A stretch of DNA of 64,000 nt from Taurinivorans muris. GTDB lineage: Bacteria > Desulfobacterota > Desulfovibrionia > Desulfovibrionales > Desulfovibrionaceae. The position numbers were made by a program, and so were the translations under genes. The notes under the pieces were generated by a model. It was not told the origin of the DNA and searched no databases. It worked only from the letters and a program-made list of their open reading frames with translations. How positions within the stretch are numbered: position 1 is the first letter of the stretch; the number at the start of each line of letters is the position of its first letter. The stretch covers positions 806,001-870,000 of the forward strand of contig NZ_CP065938.1 in assembly GCF_025232395.1 (NCBI RefSeq). The letters run 5' to 3'. Shown here in pieces: positions 1 through 7,460 of the stretch.

Positions 1-1444
1 TCCGACTATGGGCACAAAAGGTTCCGCCGCAGGCGGCGGGCTTTCCCAATGCATTCCTTTAACGCAATATTCCCTCGGATTTACGGGCGACATCAATGCC
101 GTCACCAATGCACACAACCTCGCCATGACCGCGCTTACCGCCCGCATGCAGCATGAAAGAAATTATGATGATGAAACGCTGCTCCGACTGAGCAAAAAAA
201 GCCGCCTCAACATCGACCCGAAACGTATCAATATCGGCTTTGTCATTGATTTTTGCTGCCAATCCCTGCGCAATATCATTATCGGTCTTGGCGGCGCCAA
301 AGACGGCTTCACCATGGAATCCCATTTCGATATCTCTGTCGCTTCCGAAATTATGGGGATTTTAGCGATATGCAACGATTTAAAAGACATGCGCGAACGT
401 ATGGGAAAAATCATTGTCGCTTATGATAAATACGGCAAACCGGTCACAACACGCGATTTACAGGTTGACGGCGCAATGACGGCTTGGCTTGTTGACGCCA
501 TTAAACCAAATATCATACAAAGCCTTGAAGGACAGCCCGTTTTCGTGCATGCAGGACCTTTCGCCAATATTTCCGTCGGGCAAAATTCCATTATCGCCGA
601 TAAGGTTTCCCTCAAACTCAACGATTATCATATTACGGAGTCCGGCTTCGGCGCCGACATCGGCTATGAAAAAATGTGGAACTTAAAATGCCATTACAGC
701 AAGCTCGCCCCTGACGCCGTTGTCATTGTCGCGACAGTGAGAGCATTGAAAAGCCATGGCGGAGCGCCTGAATTTGTCGCAGGACGTCCGATGCCCGAAG
801 AATATAAACATGAAAATATCGAATATGTCGAAAAAGGAACGCAAAACCTGCTTCACCATATCAACATCGTCAAACAATCCGGCATAAAACCCGTTGTTTG
901 TATCAATGCGTTCGTAGCCGACACACAAGCGGAAATAGCGAAGATTAAAGAGTTATGCGAAAAAGACGGCGTGAGAGTAGCCGTTTCCAACCACTGGGCA
1001 GAAGGCGGAAACGGAGCTTTGGAACTTGCCGATGCCGTTATCGACGCCTGTGAAGATAAAAATTCCTTTACCCCGCTTTATCAATGGGATATGCCCATAA
1101 CAGACAGAATTCATACCATTGCGAAAAATGTTTACGGCGCAGGCGCTGTTGAAATCGCCCCCGCTGCGAAAGAAAAAATCGCAGAATTTGAAAAACAGTA
1201 TGATACGAAAGAACTTGGACTTTGCATGGTCAAAACAAGTCTTTCCCTTTCCGACAATCCGAAACTTAAAGGGGTTCCGAAAGACTGGACTCTGAAAATC
1301 CGAGATGTCCGCTATTATGGCGGAGCAGGTTTTGTCGTCCCTGTTTCCGGTGATATCAGCCTTATGCCCGGCACCGGCTCAAATCCCGCGTTCACAAAAA
1401 TCGATGTCAACACGGAAACAGGCAAAGTCTACGGAATTTTCTAA
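1..1444 (+). CDS. fhs: Formate-tetrahydrofolate ligase (5' end outside window)
   Basis: This enzyme joins formate to tetrahydrofolate with ATP to give 10-formyl-THF, feeding purine synthesis and one-carbon metabolism in the cytoplasm. The reading frame is open from the left edge (first whole codon at base 2). The visible ~480 residues begin at a family block (KGSAAGGG, then FTGD) that normally lies about 90-100 residues into the ~555-590 residue protein. The P-loop-containing N-terminus is therefore missing because of the window edge, not because of truncation. Downstream, ESGFGADIGYEKM and KSHGGAP are also family blocks, and the C-terminal PGTGSNPAF segment is intact. The first ATG at base 8 is internal and not the true start. 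The next gene follows 12 bases later on the same strand. The identification is secure. The physiological direction of the reaction cannot be told from sequence. Confidence 0.95.
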   Translation, partial: PTMGTKGSAAGGGLSQCIPLTQYSLGFTGDINAVTNAHNLAMTALTARMQHERNYDDETLLRLSKKSRLNIDPKRINIGFVIDFCCQSLRNIIIGLGGAKDGFTMESHFDISVASEIMGILAICNDLKDMRERMGKIIVAYDKYGKPVTTRDLQVDGAMTAWLVDAIKPNIIQSLEGQPVFVHAGPFANISVGQNSIIADKVSLKLNDYHITESGFGADIGYEKMWNLKCHYSKLAPDAVVIVATVRALKSHGGAPEFVAGRPMPEEYKHENIEYVEKGTQNLLHHINIVKQSGIKPVVCINAFVADTQAEIAKIKELCEKDGVRVAVSNHWAEGGNGALELADAVIDACEDKNSFTPLYQWDMPITDRIHTIAKNVYGAGAVEIAPAAKEKIAEFEKQYDTKELGLCMVKTSLSLSDNPKLKGVPKDWTLKIRDVRYYGGAGFVVPVSGDISLMPGTGSNPAFTKIDVNTETGKVYGIF

Positions 1445-1456
1445 CATGGGCCCGAC

Positions 1457-2758
1457 ATGTCCGAATTTCAATTTTTAAACATATATTCAGGAACTCCTCC
1501 TCAAGGAAAAGCAGGCTCGAATTCAGAGCCTGCCCTTTGGAATGTCTATCTCAATAAAGAAGAAAATGCCTACCTTATCCAAAAACTTGACGGGAATAAT
1601 AAACCGACAGCGGAAAAATACAAAATATCCCCGACCTATTTCGGAATAAATTTCAGACAAGTCAACAATTCCGAACTGAAACATGCTGTCGATAAAAATC
1701 TCGGTCAACTTGGCGTTGACAAAGAAAAAAACGAATCTTTTTTGGATTCCCTTTTCAGCAGCCGTTCCGCTTTCAGCGCCACAGTGCAAAAATCAAAAAA
1801 CGGGAAGAAAAAAACAGGGGAATTTGCCTTTCAAACAGGAAAAGAAAATCAGCAAAGCCAACGCAAAAAAACAGACAGCGCCCCTGCCGGCAATGTGCCT
1901 GACAAAAAAGTAACCAACGAATTTCAATTCAATCTCGGTGCGCAGTCAGCCGAAAAGGCAAGCCGGAATGATAAATCGGCTATAAGGGATTTTGGTCTTG
2001 AAACACTTCCAAACCCGGAAGAAATGGAAAAAATGCTCCGGAAAGAAAACGCCCAAGGAACAATAAACCGGGAAAATACAACAAATTCTGCAAGCAATTT
2101 TTCAGAACAAGAAAACGAAGAAAAAATCCCCCTGATCAATCAAGAAAAAAAGAGCACCACCGAACACGGCAGTTCCATTGACCCTATTCCTTCAATAAAA
2201 AAAATCGCAGAACACGAAGAAATCCATAACGCTCCCGCATCCATTGCAAAACAAAGCCCCGCGGCGTCCAAAACAAAAGCCGTAGACGCCATTACAAAAA
2301 CAGAAGAAGCATTGCTTCCTGCAAAAGGCGGTGCTTTGTCCATTTCTGAAAAAGCTCAAAAATTAGACACCGGCATGCGTGCGGAATTTCAAGTGAGCAT
2401 GAACCATTGGAATTCTGCAAAAAAAAATCTCGCTCTGCGGCATTTTAATGAACTCATCAGCAGACAAGCAGATTTTGTTCCCGCGCATAAGCATATGTTT
2501 ACCGATTTTGCCATCCAGCTTAGGAAAATCAACCAGCATGAGCTCGCCCTCAGCTCCGCAACCCGCTGCACAAAACTGAGCCCTGACGACAGCCATGCAT
2601 TTTTCAATGTTTCAAGGCTCTATTATGAACTCGGACGGTACGATGAAGCAAATCGCTTTATTGACGGCGCTCTCGAACTTGAAAGCAATCTGGAACCTGC
2701 CCTCCGCCTGTCGGATGTGATAAAAGAATGCATGCGCCGGAAAGCGAAAAATAGATAA
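1457..2758 (+). CDS. TPR protein with Lys/Glu-rich linker (paralogue of the 40651-41430 gene)
   Basis: This is a 433-residue protein with three parts. An N-terminal domain of about 90 residues comes first. A long, low-complexity, charged linker (about residues 105-300, rich in K, E, N and Q) follows. The C-terminal ~130 residues are tetratricopeptide-like helices. The TPR end carries HKHMFTDFAIQLRK, closely matched by HKHLFNEFGINLRK in the protein encoded at 40651-41430. The N-terminal domains also share an IQ-x-L/I-[ND]-x-N-x2-PT pattern. No signal peptide or membrane segment is visible, so it is probably a cytoplasmic scaffold. It starts 12 bases after fhs without a strong ribosome binding site, which suggests translation within the same transcript. 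I do not know its function; TPR regions usually bind other proteins. Confidence 0.75.
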   Translation: MSEFQFLNIYSGTPPQGKAGSNSEPALWNVYLNKEENAYLIQKLDGNNKPTAEKYKISPTYFGINFRQVNNSELKHAVDKNLGQLGVDKEKNESFLDSLFSSRSAFSATVQKSKNGKKKTGEFAFQTGKENQQSQRKKTDSAPAGNVPDKKVTNEFQFNLGAQSAEKASRNDKSAIRDFGLETLPNPEEMEKMLRKENAQGTINRENTTNSASNFSEQENEEKIPLINQEKKSTTEHGSSIDPIPSIKKIAEHEEIHNAPASIAKQSPAASKTKAVDAITKTEEALLPAKGGALSISEKAQKLDTGMRAEFQVSMNHWNSAKKNLALRHFNELISRQADFVPAHKHMFTDFAIQLRKINQHELALSSATRCTKLSPDDSHAFFNVSRLYYELGRYDEANRFIDGALELESNLEPALRLSDVIKECMRRKAKNR

Positions 2759-2782
2759 AACAAAGATAAAGAGGATTCAAAC

Positions 2783-3556
2783 ATGAAAAAAAATATGGTC
2801 TATCTAGCAACAGGAATTGTATTTTTCATTTTTGCTGTCTGTATCGCCTATGTTTTCACCGAACCGACAAAATCACAGGAACAACAGGAAGCAGCCCTGC
2901 AAGAGCAGGACGCTTCCCGACTGAATACCCAAGATACCGAAAAAGCGATGCCTTCTGCCGATTCGCTTGTTTTTAACGCTCAAAACAATACCGCCCAAAT
3001 CACAACACCGCCGGCGGAAGAAAACACAGAAGAGGAAAATATACAAAAAACGGCTGAAACAGCGGCAAATCCGGAAACCCCTCCCGCCCTTGCGGAACAA
3101 ACACAAAAAAATGATGGCAAACCAAGCCCCGCTGCTCCTGCTTCCGGAGAAAAGCACCTTAAAGAACCAAAACAAACAGTGCAGGACAAACTTCCCGTGC
3201 CTTTTATTGCGGACTCTTTAAAAACCCGCACAGTTTTGGAACCAAAGAAAAATGCGAATACTATCGTTTACACGGAACTTATGATGGACGGCAACCGCGT
3301 AGGGCTTGTTTTTGAGGGGGATAAACCCATAAAGCCAAAAACATTCCGCCTCGGCAATCCTGACCGTGTCGTAGTCGATATTGAGGGATACTGGATTTTA
3401 AAACTTCCTCAGCTTATCAGCAACCGTATGGTGAAAAATATCCGTTCCAGCGCCCAAAGGGATAAGACGAGAATTGTTTTTGATTTGAAAACGCCGGTTT
3501 CTTCTTCCTTATTATACAGGATACACAGCAGAAAATACCAATTGGTTTTTAAATAA
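2783..3556 (+). CDS. Membrane-anchored AMIN-domain protein
   Basis: A 257-residue protein. Residues 5-27 form one hydrophobic segment after a short Lys-rich start, giving an inner-membrane anchor with the rest in the periplasm. A Pro/Glu/Ala/Thr-rich linker (about residues 30-140) follows. The last ~95 residues match the AMIN fold: short beta strands around RVGLVFEGDKPIKP, DRVVVDIEG and KTRIVFDL. AMIN domains target periplasmic proteins, such as AmiC amidases and secretin partners, to peptidoglycan or septal sites. No amidase domain follows, so this is probably an adaptor and not an enzyme. GAGG precedes the ATG by nine bases. Its stop lies one base before mtnA, so the two are probably co-transcribed even though their functions look unrelated. 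Confidence 0.75.
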   Translation: MKKNMVYLATGIVFFIFAVCIAYVFTEPTKSQEQQEAALQEQDASRLNTQDTEKAMPSADSLVFNAQNNTAQITTPPAEENTEEENIQKTAETAANPETPPALAEQTQKNDGKPSPAAPASGEKHLKEPKQTVQDKLPVPFIADSLKTRTVLEPKKNANTIVYTELMMDGNRVGLVFEGDKPIKPKTFRLGNPDRVVVDIEGYWILKLPQLISNRMVKNIRSSAQRDKTRIVFDLKTPVSSSLLYRIHSRKYQLVFK

Positions 3557-3557
3557 T

Positions 3558-4682
3558 ATGCGTATTCAAAACAAACATTACACAAGCATTTGGCTGACCG
3601 ATGAAGATGAATTGCAGATTATTGACCAAACCAAACTTCCTTATCAATTTGAAATAGCTACTTTAAAAAGCAATTCCGATGTTTGCCGGGCCATTTCTTC
3701 CATGCAGGTCCGAGGTGCCGGTCTTATCGGCGTGACGGCGGGGTACGGAGTCTATCTTATTGCAAAAAATTTTCCGAAACAAAAAAATTGGAAACAGTAT
3801 ATGCGGGAGGAATGTGACAAACTTTTAAAAACCCGGCCTACTGCGAAAAATTTATCCTATGCGTTGGAACAGCAAACAAAAATTTGGCAAAATGCCGCAC
3901 ATGACGAAGCATTGCCGAAGCTAAGGAAAAAAGCGCTGGAACTTGCCCGGGAAGACATTGATTTTTGTAAACGCATCGGCGAACACGGAAAAGAAATCAT
4001 TGCGAAAATCGCCCAAAGGAAAAACGGGCAGCCGGTCAATATCCTTACCCATTGCAACGCAGGCTGGCTGGCGTTCACGGATTACGGCTCCGCCCTTTCT
4101 CCTGTTTACACCGCCTTTAATGAAAATATTCCCGTGCATGTTTTTGTCGATGAAACAAGACCGAGAAACCAAGGCGCAAGCTTAACGGCTTTTGAACTTG
4201 CCGAACAGGACGTTCCCCATACCCTCATCGCCGACAATGTGGGCGGACATCTGATGCAGCACGGCATGGTCGACCTTGTGCTTGTCGGTGCCGACAGAGT
4301 CACGCGCAGCGGCGATACCGCCAATAAAATCGGAACATACCTCAAGGCGCTTGCCGCCCACGACAACCATGTGCCTTTTTACGTCGCCCTGCCCTCTTCA
4401 ACCTTTGATTTCTCCCTTTATGACGGAGTGAAAGAAATAGTGATTGAAGAAAGAAATGCGCGGGAAACCGAATATGTCACAGGCTATTACCATAATGCCG
4501 ATAAGGAAAAACTGATACAGGAAGTAAGAATTTGCCCGGAAAAAACCAAAGGACTCAACTTTGCGTTCGATGTCACCCCCCATACGCTCATCACCGGGCT
4601 TATCACGGAACGCGGTATTACGGAAGCTAATGAAAAGGCGATTTCAACCCTTTATCCGGAAGCAAAAAAATTTATTCAATGA
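3558..4682 (+). CDS. mtnA: S-methyl-5-thioribose-1-phosphate isomerase
   Basis: MtnA converts 5-methylthioribose-1-phosphate to 5-methylthioribulose-1-phosphate in methylthioadenosine recycling; the family also accepts 5-deoxyribose-1-phosphate. The 374-residue protein has the usual length. It shows the N-terminal MQVRGAGLIGVTAGYG block, the catalytic-cysteine motif ILTHCNAG, the DETRPRNQGA block and the catalytic-aspartate motif VGADRV followed by NKIGTY. These separate it from eIF2B-type regulatory homologues. The ATG lies one base after the preceding stop, and its own stop overlaps the aldolase start (ATGA), so translation is probably coupled. It belongs to a three-gene module with the aldolase and mtnP. 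Confidence 0.95.
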   Translation: MRIQNKHYTSIWLTDEDELQIIDQTKLPYQFEIATLKSNSDVCRAISSMQVRGAGLIGVTAGYGVYLIAKNFPKQKNWKQYMREECDKLLKTRPTAKNLSYALEQQTKIWQNAAHDEALPKLRKKALELAREDIDFCKRIGEHGKEIIAKIAQRKNGQPVNILTHCNAGWLAFTDYGSALSPVYTAFNENIPVHVFVDETRPRNQGASLTAFELAEQDVPHTLIADNVGGHLMQHGMVDLVLVGADRVTRSGDTANKIGTYLKALAAHDNHVPFYVALPSSTFDFSLYDGVKEIVIEERNARETEYVTGYYHNADKEKLIQEVRICPEKTKGLNFAFDVTPHTLITGLITERGITEANEKAISTLYPEAKKFIQ

Positions 4683-5371
4683 AAACGCAAGAGCAAAACA
4701 AAATTTTACCTGCTGACGGATATATAAAATTCCAATGCAAGCACACGCACGCAGTATGGAATAGTGAAGCTTTGCCCGTTACCGCAGCGTTCATGGCACG
4801 GTTTGAAGAAGCTGACGCTTTTAGAACGGAAGTTTTCGACCAAGGCTTTATCGGAATATATGAAAATGGAATCGGGTACGGCAACCTTTCTTTCCGCTAT
4901 GGAGAAAATTTCGTAATCACCGCCAGCGCAACAGGCGGAGCCAGAGAACTCGGCATTGACGGTTATACTTTTGTGAACAAGGTTGAACTTTCCCAAAACA
5001 CCGTGCACAGCCTGGGACCGCTTCCGGCAAGTTCCGAAACCATGTCCCATGCAGGCGTATATCTTGAAAGTCCCCTTGCGAATTATGTTTTACATATTCA
5101 TAATAATCTGCTATTCAATATATTGAAAGAAAAAAATGCCTTATCCACATCAGCAAATATTGCATACGGCACTGTTGAAATGGCGGAAGCGATACGCACT
5201 ATTGTAAAGCGAAATCTTTCTGAAGCGATTATTGTTATGCACGGACATGAAGAAGGTATTTTAATCTACGGAATGAGCCTTGCTCATCTCAAATCGCAAC
5301 TTGTTTTTTTATGCCAAGAAGCGAAAAACGAACTATGCGCCCAATGCAAAAAAGGAGGACATAATGGTTAA
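4679..5371 (+). CDS. Class II aldolase/adducin-fold protein, probable 5-(methylthio)ribulose-1-phosphate aldolase
   Basis: This 230-residue protein has the class II (zinc) aldolase signature. GNLSFRYG near residue 68 is the phosphate-binding region. E120 in the PASSE motif sits where the catalytic acid of fuculose-1-phosphate aldolase lies. H139 and H141 (HIH), plus a later His in HGHEEG (H188 or H190), are the expected zinc ligands. Its position between mtnA and mtnP, overlapping both, suggests it cleaves methylthioribulose-1-phosphate (and perhaps 5-deoxyribulose-1-phosphate) to dihydroxyacetone phosphate and an aldehyde. That would be the DHAP-shunt route described for Rhodospirillum rubrum and some E. 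coli. The alternative is a dehydratase (MtnB, same fold), but no mtnC, mtnD or mtnK lies nearby. The fold is confident; the substrate is inferred from context. The N-terminal 50 residues are divergent. Confidence 0.7.
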   Translation: MKTQEQNKILPADGYIKFQCKHTHAVWNSEALPVTAAFMARFEEADAFRTEVFDQGFIGIYENGIGYGNLSFRYGENFVITASATGGARELGIDGYTFVNKVELSQNTVHSLGPLPASSETMSHAGVYLESPLANYVLHIHNNLLFNILKEKNALSTSANIAYGTVEMAEAIRTIVKRNLSEAIIVMHGHEEGILIYGMSLAHLKSQLVFLCQEAKNELCAQCKKGGHNG

Positions 5372-6119
5372 GATTGCCATCATCGGCGGCAGCGGATTAG
5401 AAAAATCAAGCCTTATCCAATCCGTTTCCACAAAGGAAACGGAAACAAAATGGGGAACCCCCTCTTCTCCCATTACGGAAGGAATATTGAACGGTGTGCC
5501 TGTGGCTTTTTTATCAAGACACGGCTATGATCATTCCATTCCGCCAACCCAGGTGAACAACCGTGCAAATATCGCAGCATTGAAAGAAATAGGCTGCACC
5601 CATATTTTAAGCAGCACGGCGGTCGGCTCGCTGAGGGAAGAAATCCACCCGGGACATCTTGTTATTCCCGACCAATTCATTGATTTTACAAAGCATAGAA
5701 TTTGCACATACCATGAAACATTTAGCGACGGTATCAAACACTTAAGCATTGCCGATCCTTTCAATGAAAGCCTCAGGCAAGACCTTATCCATGTCTGCGA
5801 AAAACTTAAATTCGAGCACCACAAACAGGCGACTGTGGTAACCATTGAAGGTCCCCGTTTTTCAACTCGGGCAGAATCCCAAATGTTCAGAATTTTAGGT
5901 GCAGACATCATCAACATGAGTATCGCGCCTGAAGCCATTTTGGCTGCCGAACTCGGCATTCCCTATGCAACCATCGCTATGAGCACGGATTACGATGCAT
6001 GGCGCGAAAACATCGCCCCTGTATCTTGGGAAGAAATCAAAGAAGTTATGAAAGCAAATACGCAAAAAGTACAACAAGTTTTTGCAGAAATTGTTTCTCT
6101 TATCGCTTCACATCAATAA
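5364..6119 (+). CDS. mtnP: 5'-methylthioadenosine phosphorylase
   Basis: MtnP phosphorolyses 5'-methylthioadenosine (and often 5'-deoxyadenosine) to adenine and the sugar-1-phosphate used by MtnA. The start at 5364 is chosen because AAAGGAGG precedes it by a few bases and the protein then begins MVKIAIIGGSGLE, as in the family. The 251-residue product shows the phosphate-binding GGSG and SRHG motifs, IEGPRFSTRAES, and INMSIAPEA. TDYDAW near the end carries the paired aspartates that favour adenine over hypoxanthine or guanine. It overlaps the aldolase stop by eight bases. Desulfovibrionaceae use many radical SAM enzymes, so 5'-deoxyadenosine is a likely second substrate; this is inference. 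Confidence 0.92.
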   Translation: MVKIAIIGGSGLEKSSLIQSVSTKETETKWGTPSSPITEGILNGVPVAFLSRHGYDHSIPPTQVNNRANIAALKEIGCTHILSSTAVGSLREEIHPGHLVIPDQFIDFTKHRICTYHETFSDGIKHLSIADPFNESLRQDLIHVCEKLKFEHHKQATVVTIEGPRFSTRAESQMFRILGADIINMSIAPEAILAAELGIPYATIAMSTDYDAWRENIAPVSWEEIKEVMKANTQKVQQVFAEIVSLIASHQ

Positions 6120-6149
6120 CAACATATTCTTACACTTTGGAGGTTGGCA

Positions 6150-7355
6150 GTGAAAATTAGCCTTACTAGTCAAATGTTGCTTGCATTATTCGCAGGCTGT
6201 ATCTGTGGTCTCGTTGTTCCGCATTTAGGTATTGACCCAAGTTATTTCAAACCGTTAGGTGATATTTTTATCAACCTCATCAAAATGCTTGTCGTTCCCC
6301 TTGTTTTTGCGACACTGGTAGCTGGCGCCGCCGCTGTCGGTGATGTGAGCAGACTTGGAAAAATTGCGATAAAAAGCCTTATCTATTATACGGTGACAAC
6401 GGTTTTCGCTGTTTCAATCGGCTTAATCGTAGCCAATATTTTGCAGCCCGGAAGCGGTGTTGAAATCAGCCAAAATGCAAGCAATACCATTTCCGTTGCC
6501 CCTCCTTCCCTTCTTTCCGTTTTTATGGGTATCATTCCGACAAACCCCGTAAAATCAATGACCGACGGAAATATGCTTCAAATTATTTTCTTTGCGGTTT
6601 TCCTTGGGGTCGCCATCAGTTCCCTCGGCTCAAAACATAACCATATCCATCAATTCTTTGACAGCCTTGCAGAAGCCATGCTCAAGCTTACCTCCATGGT
6701 CATGATGTATGCCCCTATCGGTGTTTTCGGTTTGCTTACCTATACGGTCGGAACTTACGGCGCAGAAGTTTTACTGCCGCTTCTCAAACTCATCATGGTA
6801 ATGTTTGTCGCCTGCATCATTCATATTTGCATCATTTATCTTCCTTGCATCAAGTATTCAGGCGTTCCTTTAAAAAAATTCTTTAAGGAACTCACTTCGA
6901 CTATCTTGGTTGCGTTTTCCAGCGCGTCCAGCGCCGCAGCCCTTTCCAGCAACTTGCAGAGCGTCCAGCGCTTAGGCGCTTCCCGTCCGGTATCCAGTTT
7001 CCTCATTCCTCTCGGAAACACTATCAATATGGACGGCACGGCTATCTATATGGGTGTCTGCTCCATTTTCGCAGCGACATTCTTCGGCATAGACCTTACT
7101 TTCGACAAGCAAATCCTTATCGTTATCATTGCCATGCTCGCTTCTGTCGGCACAATGGGTGTTCCGGGCGCAGGCGTGATCATGATTTCCATGGTCTTCA
7201 CCCAAGTCGGCATTCCCTTGGAAGCTATCGCCCTTATTGCAGGCATCGACCGTGTTCTTGATATGATGAGAACAACCCTCAACGTTCTTGGTGACGCAAC
7301 AGGCGCTCTTACTGTTTCAAAAGCGGAAAACGATATGCACCCTATTCAGGAATAA
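6150..7355 (+). CDS. Dicarboxylate/amino acid:cation symporter (DAACS family)
   Basis: A 401-residue polytopic inner-membrane protein of the glutamate/dicarboxylate symporter family (GltP/DctA/SstT type). It takes up C4-dicarboxylates or acidic/neutral amino acids with Na+ or H+. Visible hallmarks are the serine-rich re-entrant loop (FSSASSAAALSS), the cation/substrate motif NTINMDGTAIY, and the second hairpin around GVPGAGVIM. The GTG at 6150 is chosen because GGAGG (6139-6143) lies six bases upstream; a TTG at 6144 touches that site and is less likely. A strong hairpin terminator follows. Subfamily motifs are not clear enough to name the substrate. It may be a separate unit from the mtn genes, which end 30 bases before. 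Confidence 0.88.
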   Translation: MKISLTSQMLLALFAGCICGLVVPHLGIDPSYFKPLGDIFINLIKMLVVPLVFATLVAGAAAVGDVSRLGKIAIKSLIYYTVTTVFAVSIGLIVANILQPGSGVEISQNASNTISVAPPSLLSVFMGIIPTNPVKSMTDGNMLQIIFFAVFLGVAISSLGSKHNHIHQFFDSLAEAMLKLTSMVMMYAPIGVFGLLTYTVGTYGAEVLLPLLKLIMVMFVACIIHICIIYLPCIKYSGVPLKKFFKELTSTILVAFSSASSAAALSSNLQSVQRLGASRPVSSFLIPLGNTINMDGTAIYMGVCSIFAATFFGIDLTFDKQILIVIIAMLASVGTMGVPGAGVIMISMVFTQVGIPLEAIALIAGIDRVLDMMRTTLNVLGDATGALTVSKAENDMHPIQE

Positions 7356-7357
7356 AT

Positions 7358-7407
7358 AAAACATCTCCCTTATCGGTTCACGTCCTGATAGGGGAGATGT
7401 TTTATTT
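7358..7407. terminator. Rho-independent terminator after the symporter gene
   Basis: Arms AAAACATCTCCC (7358-7369) and GGGAGATGTTTT (7392-7403) pair perfectly, and the inner TATCGG/CCTGATA stretches extend the stem. A T-rich tail follows. The A-run on the 5' side means it could also act on the other strand. Confidence 0.85.
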
Positions 7408-7460
7408 TAAACTTCATGTAACACATAAGCAGATTTTCCTATTTTTTACAGGCAGTTCCT

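Noticed and set aside
6144-6149. TTG at 6144 as start of the symporter gene
   Set aside because: It touches the GGAGG site directly; GTG at 6150 has a normal six-base spacing.
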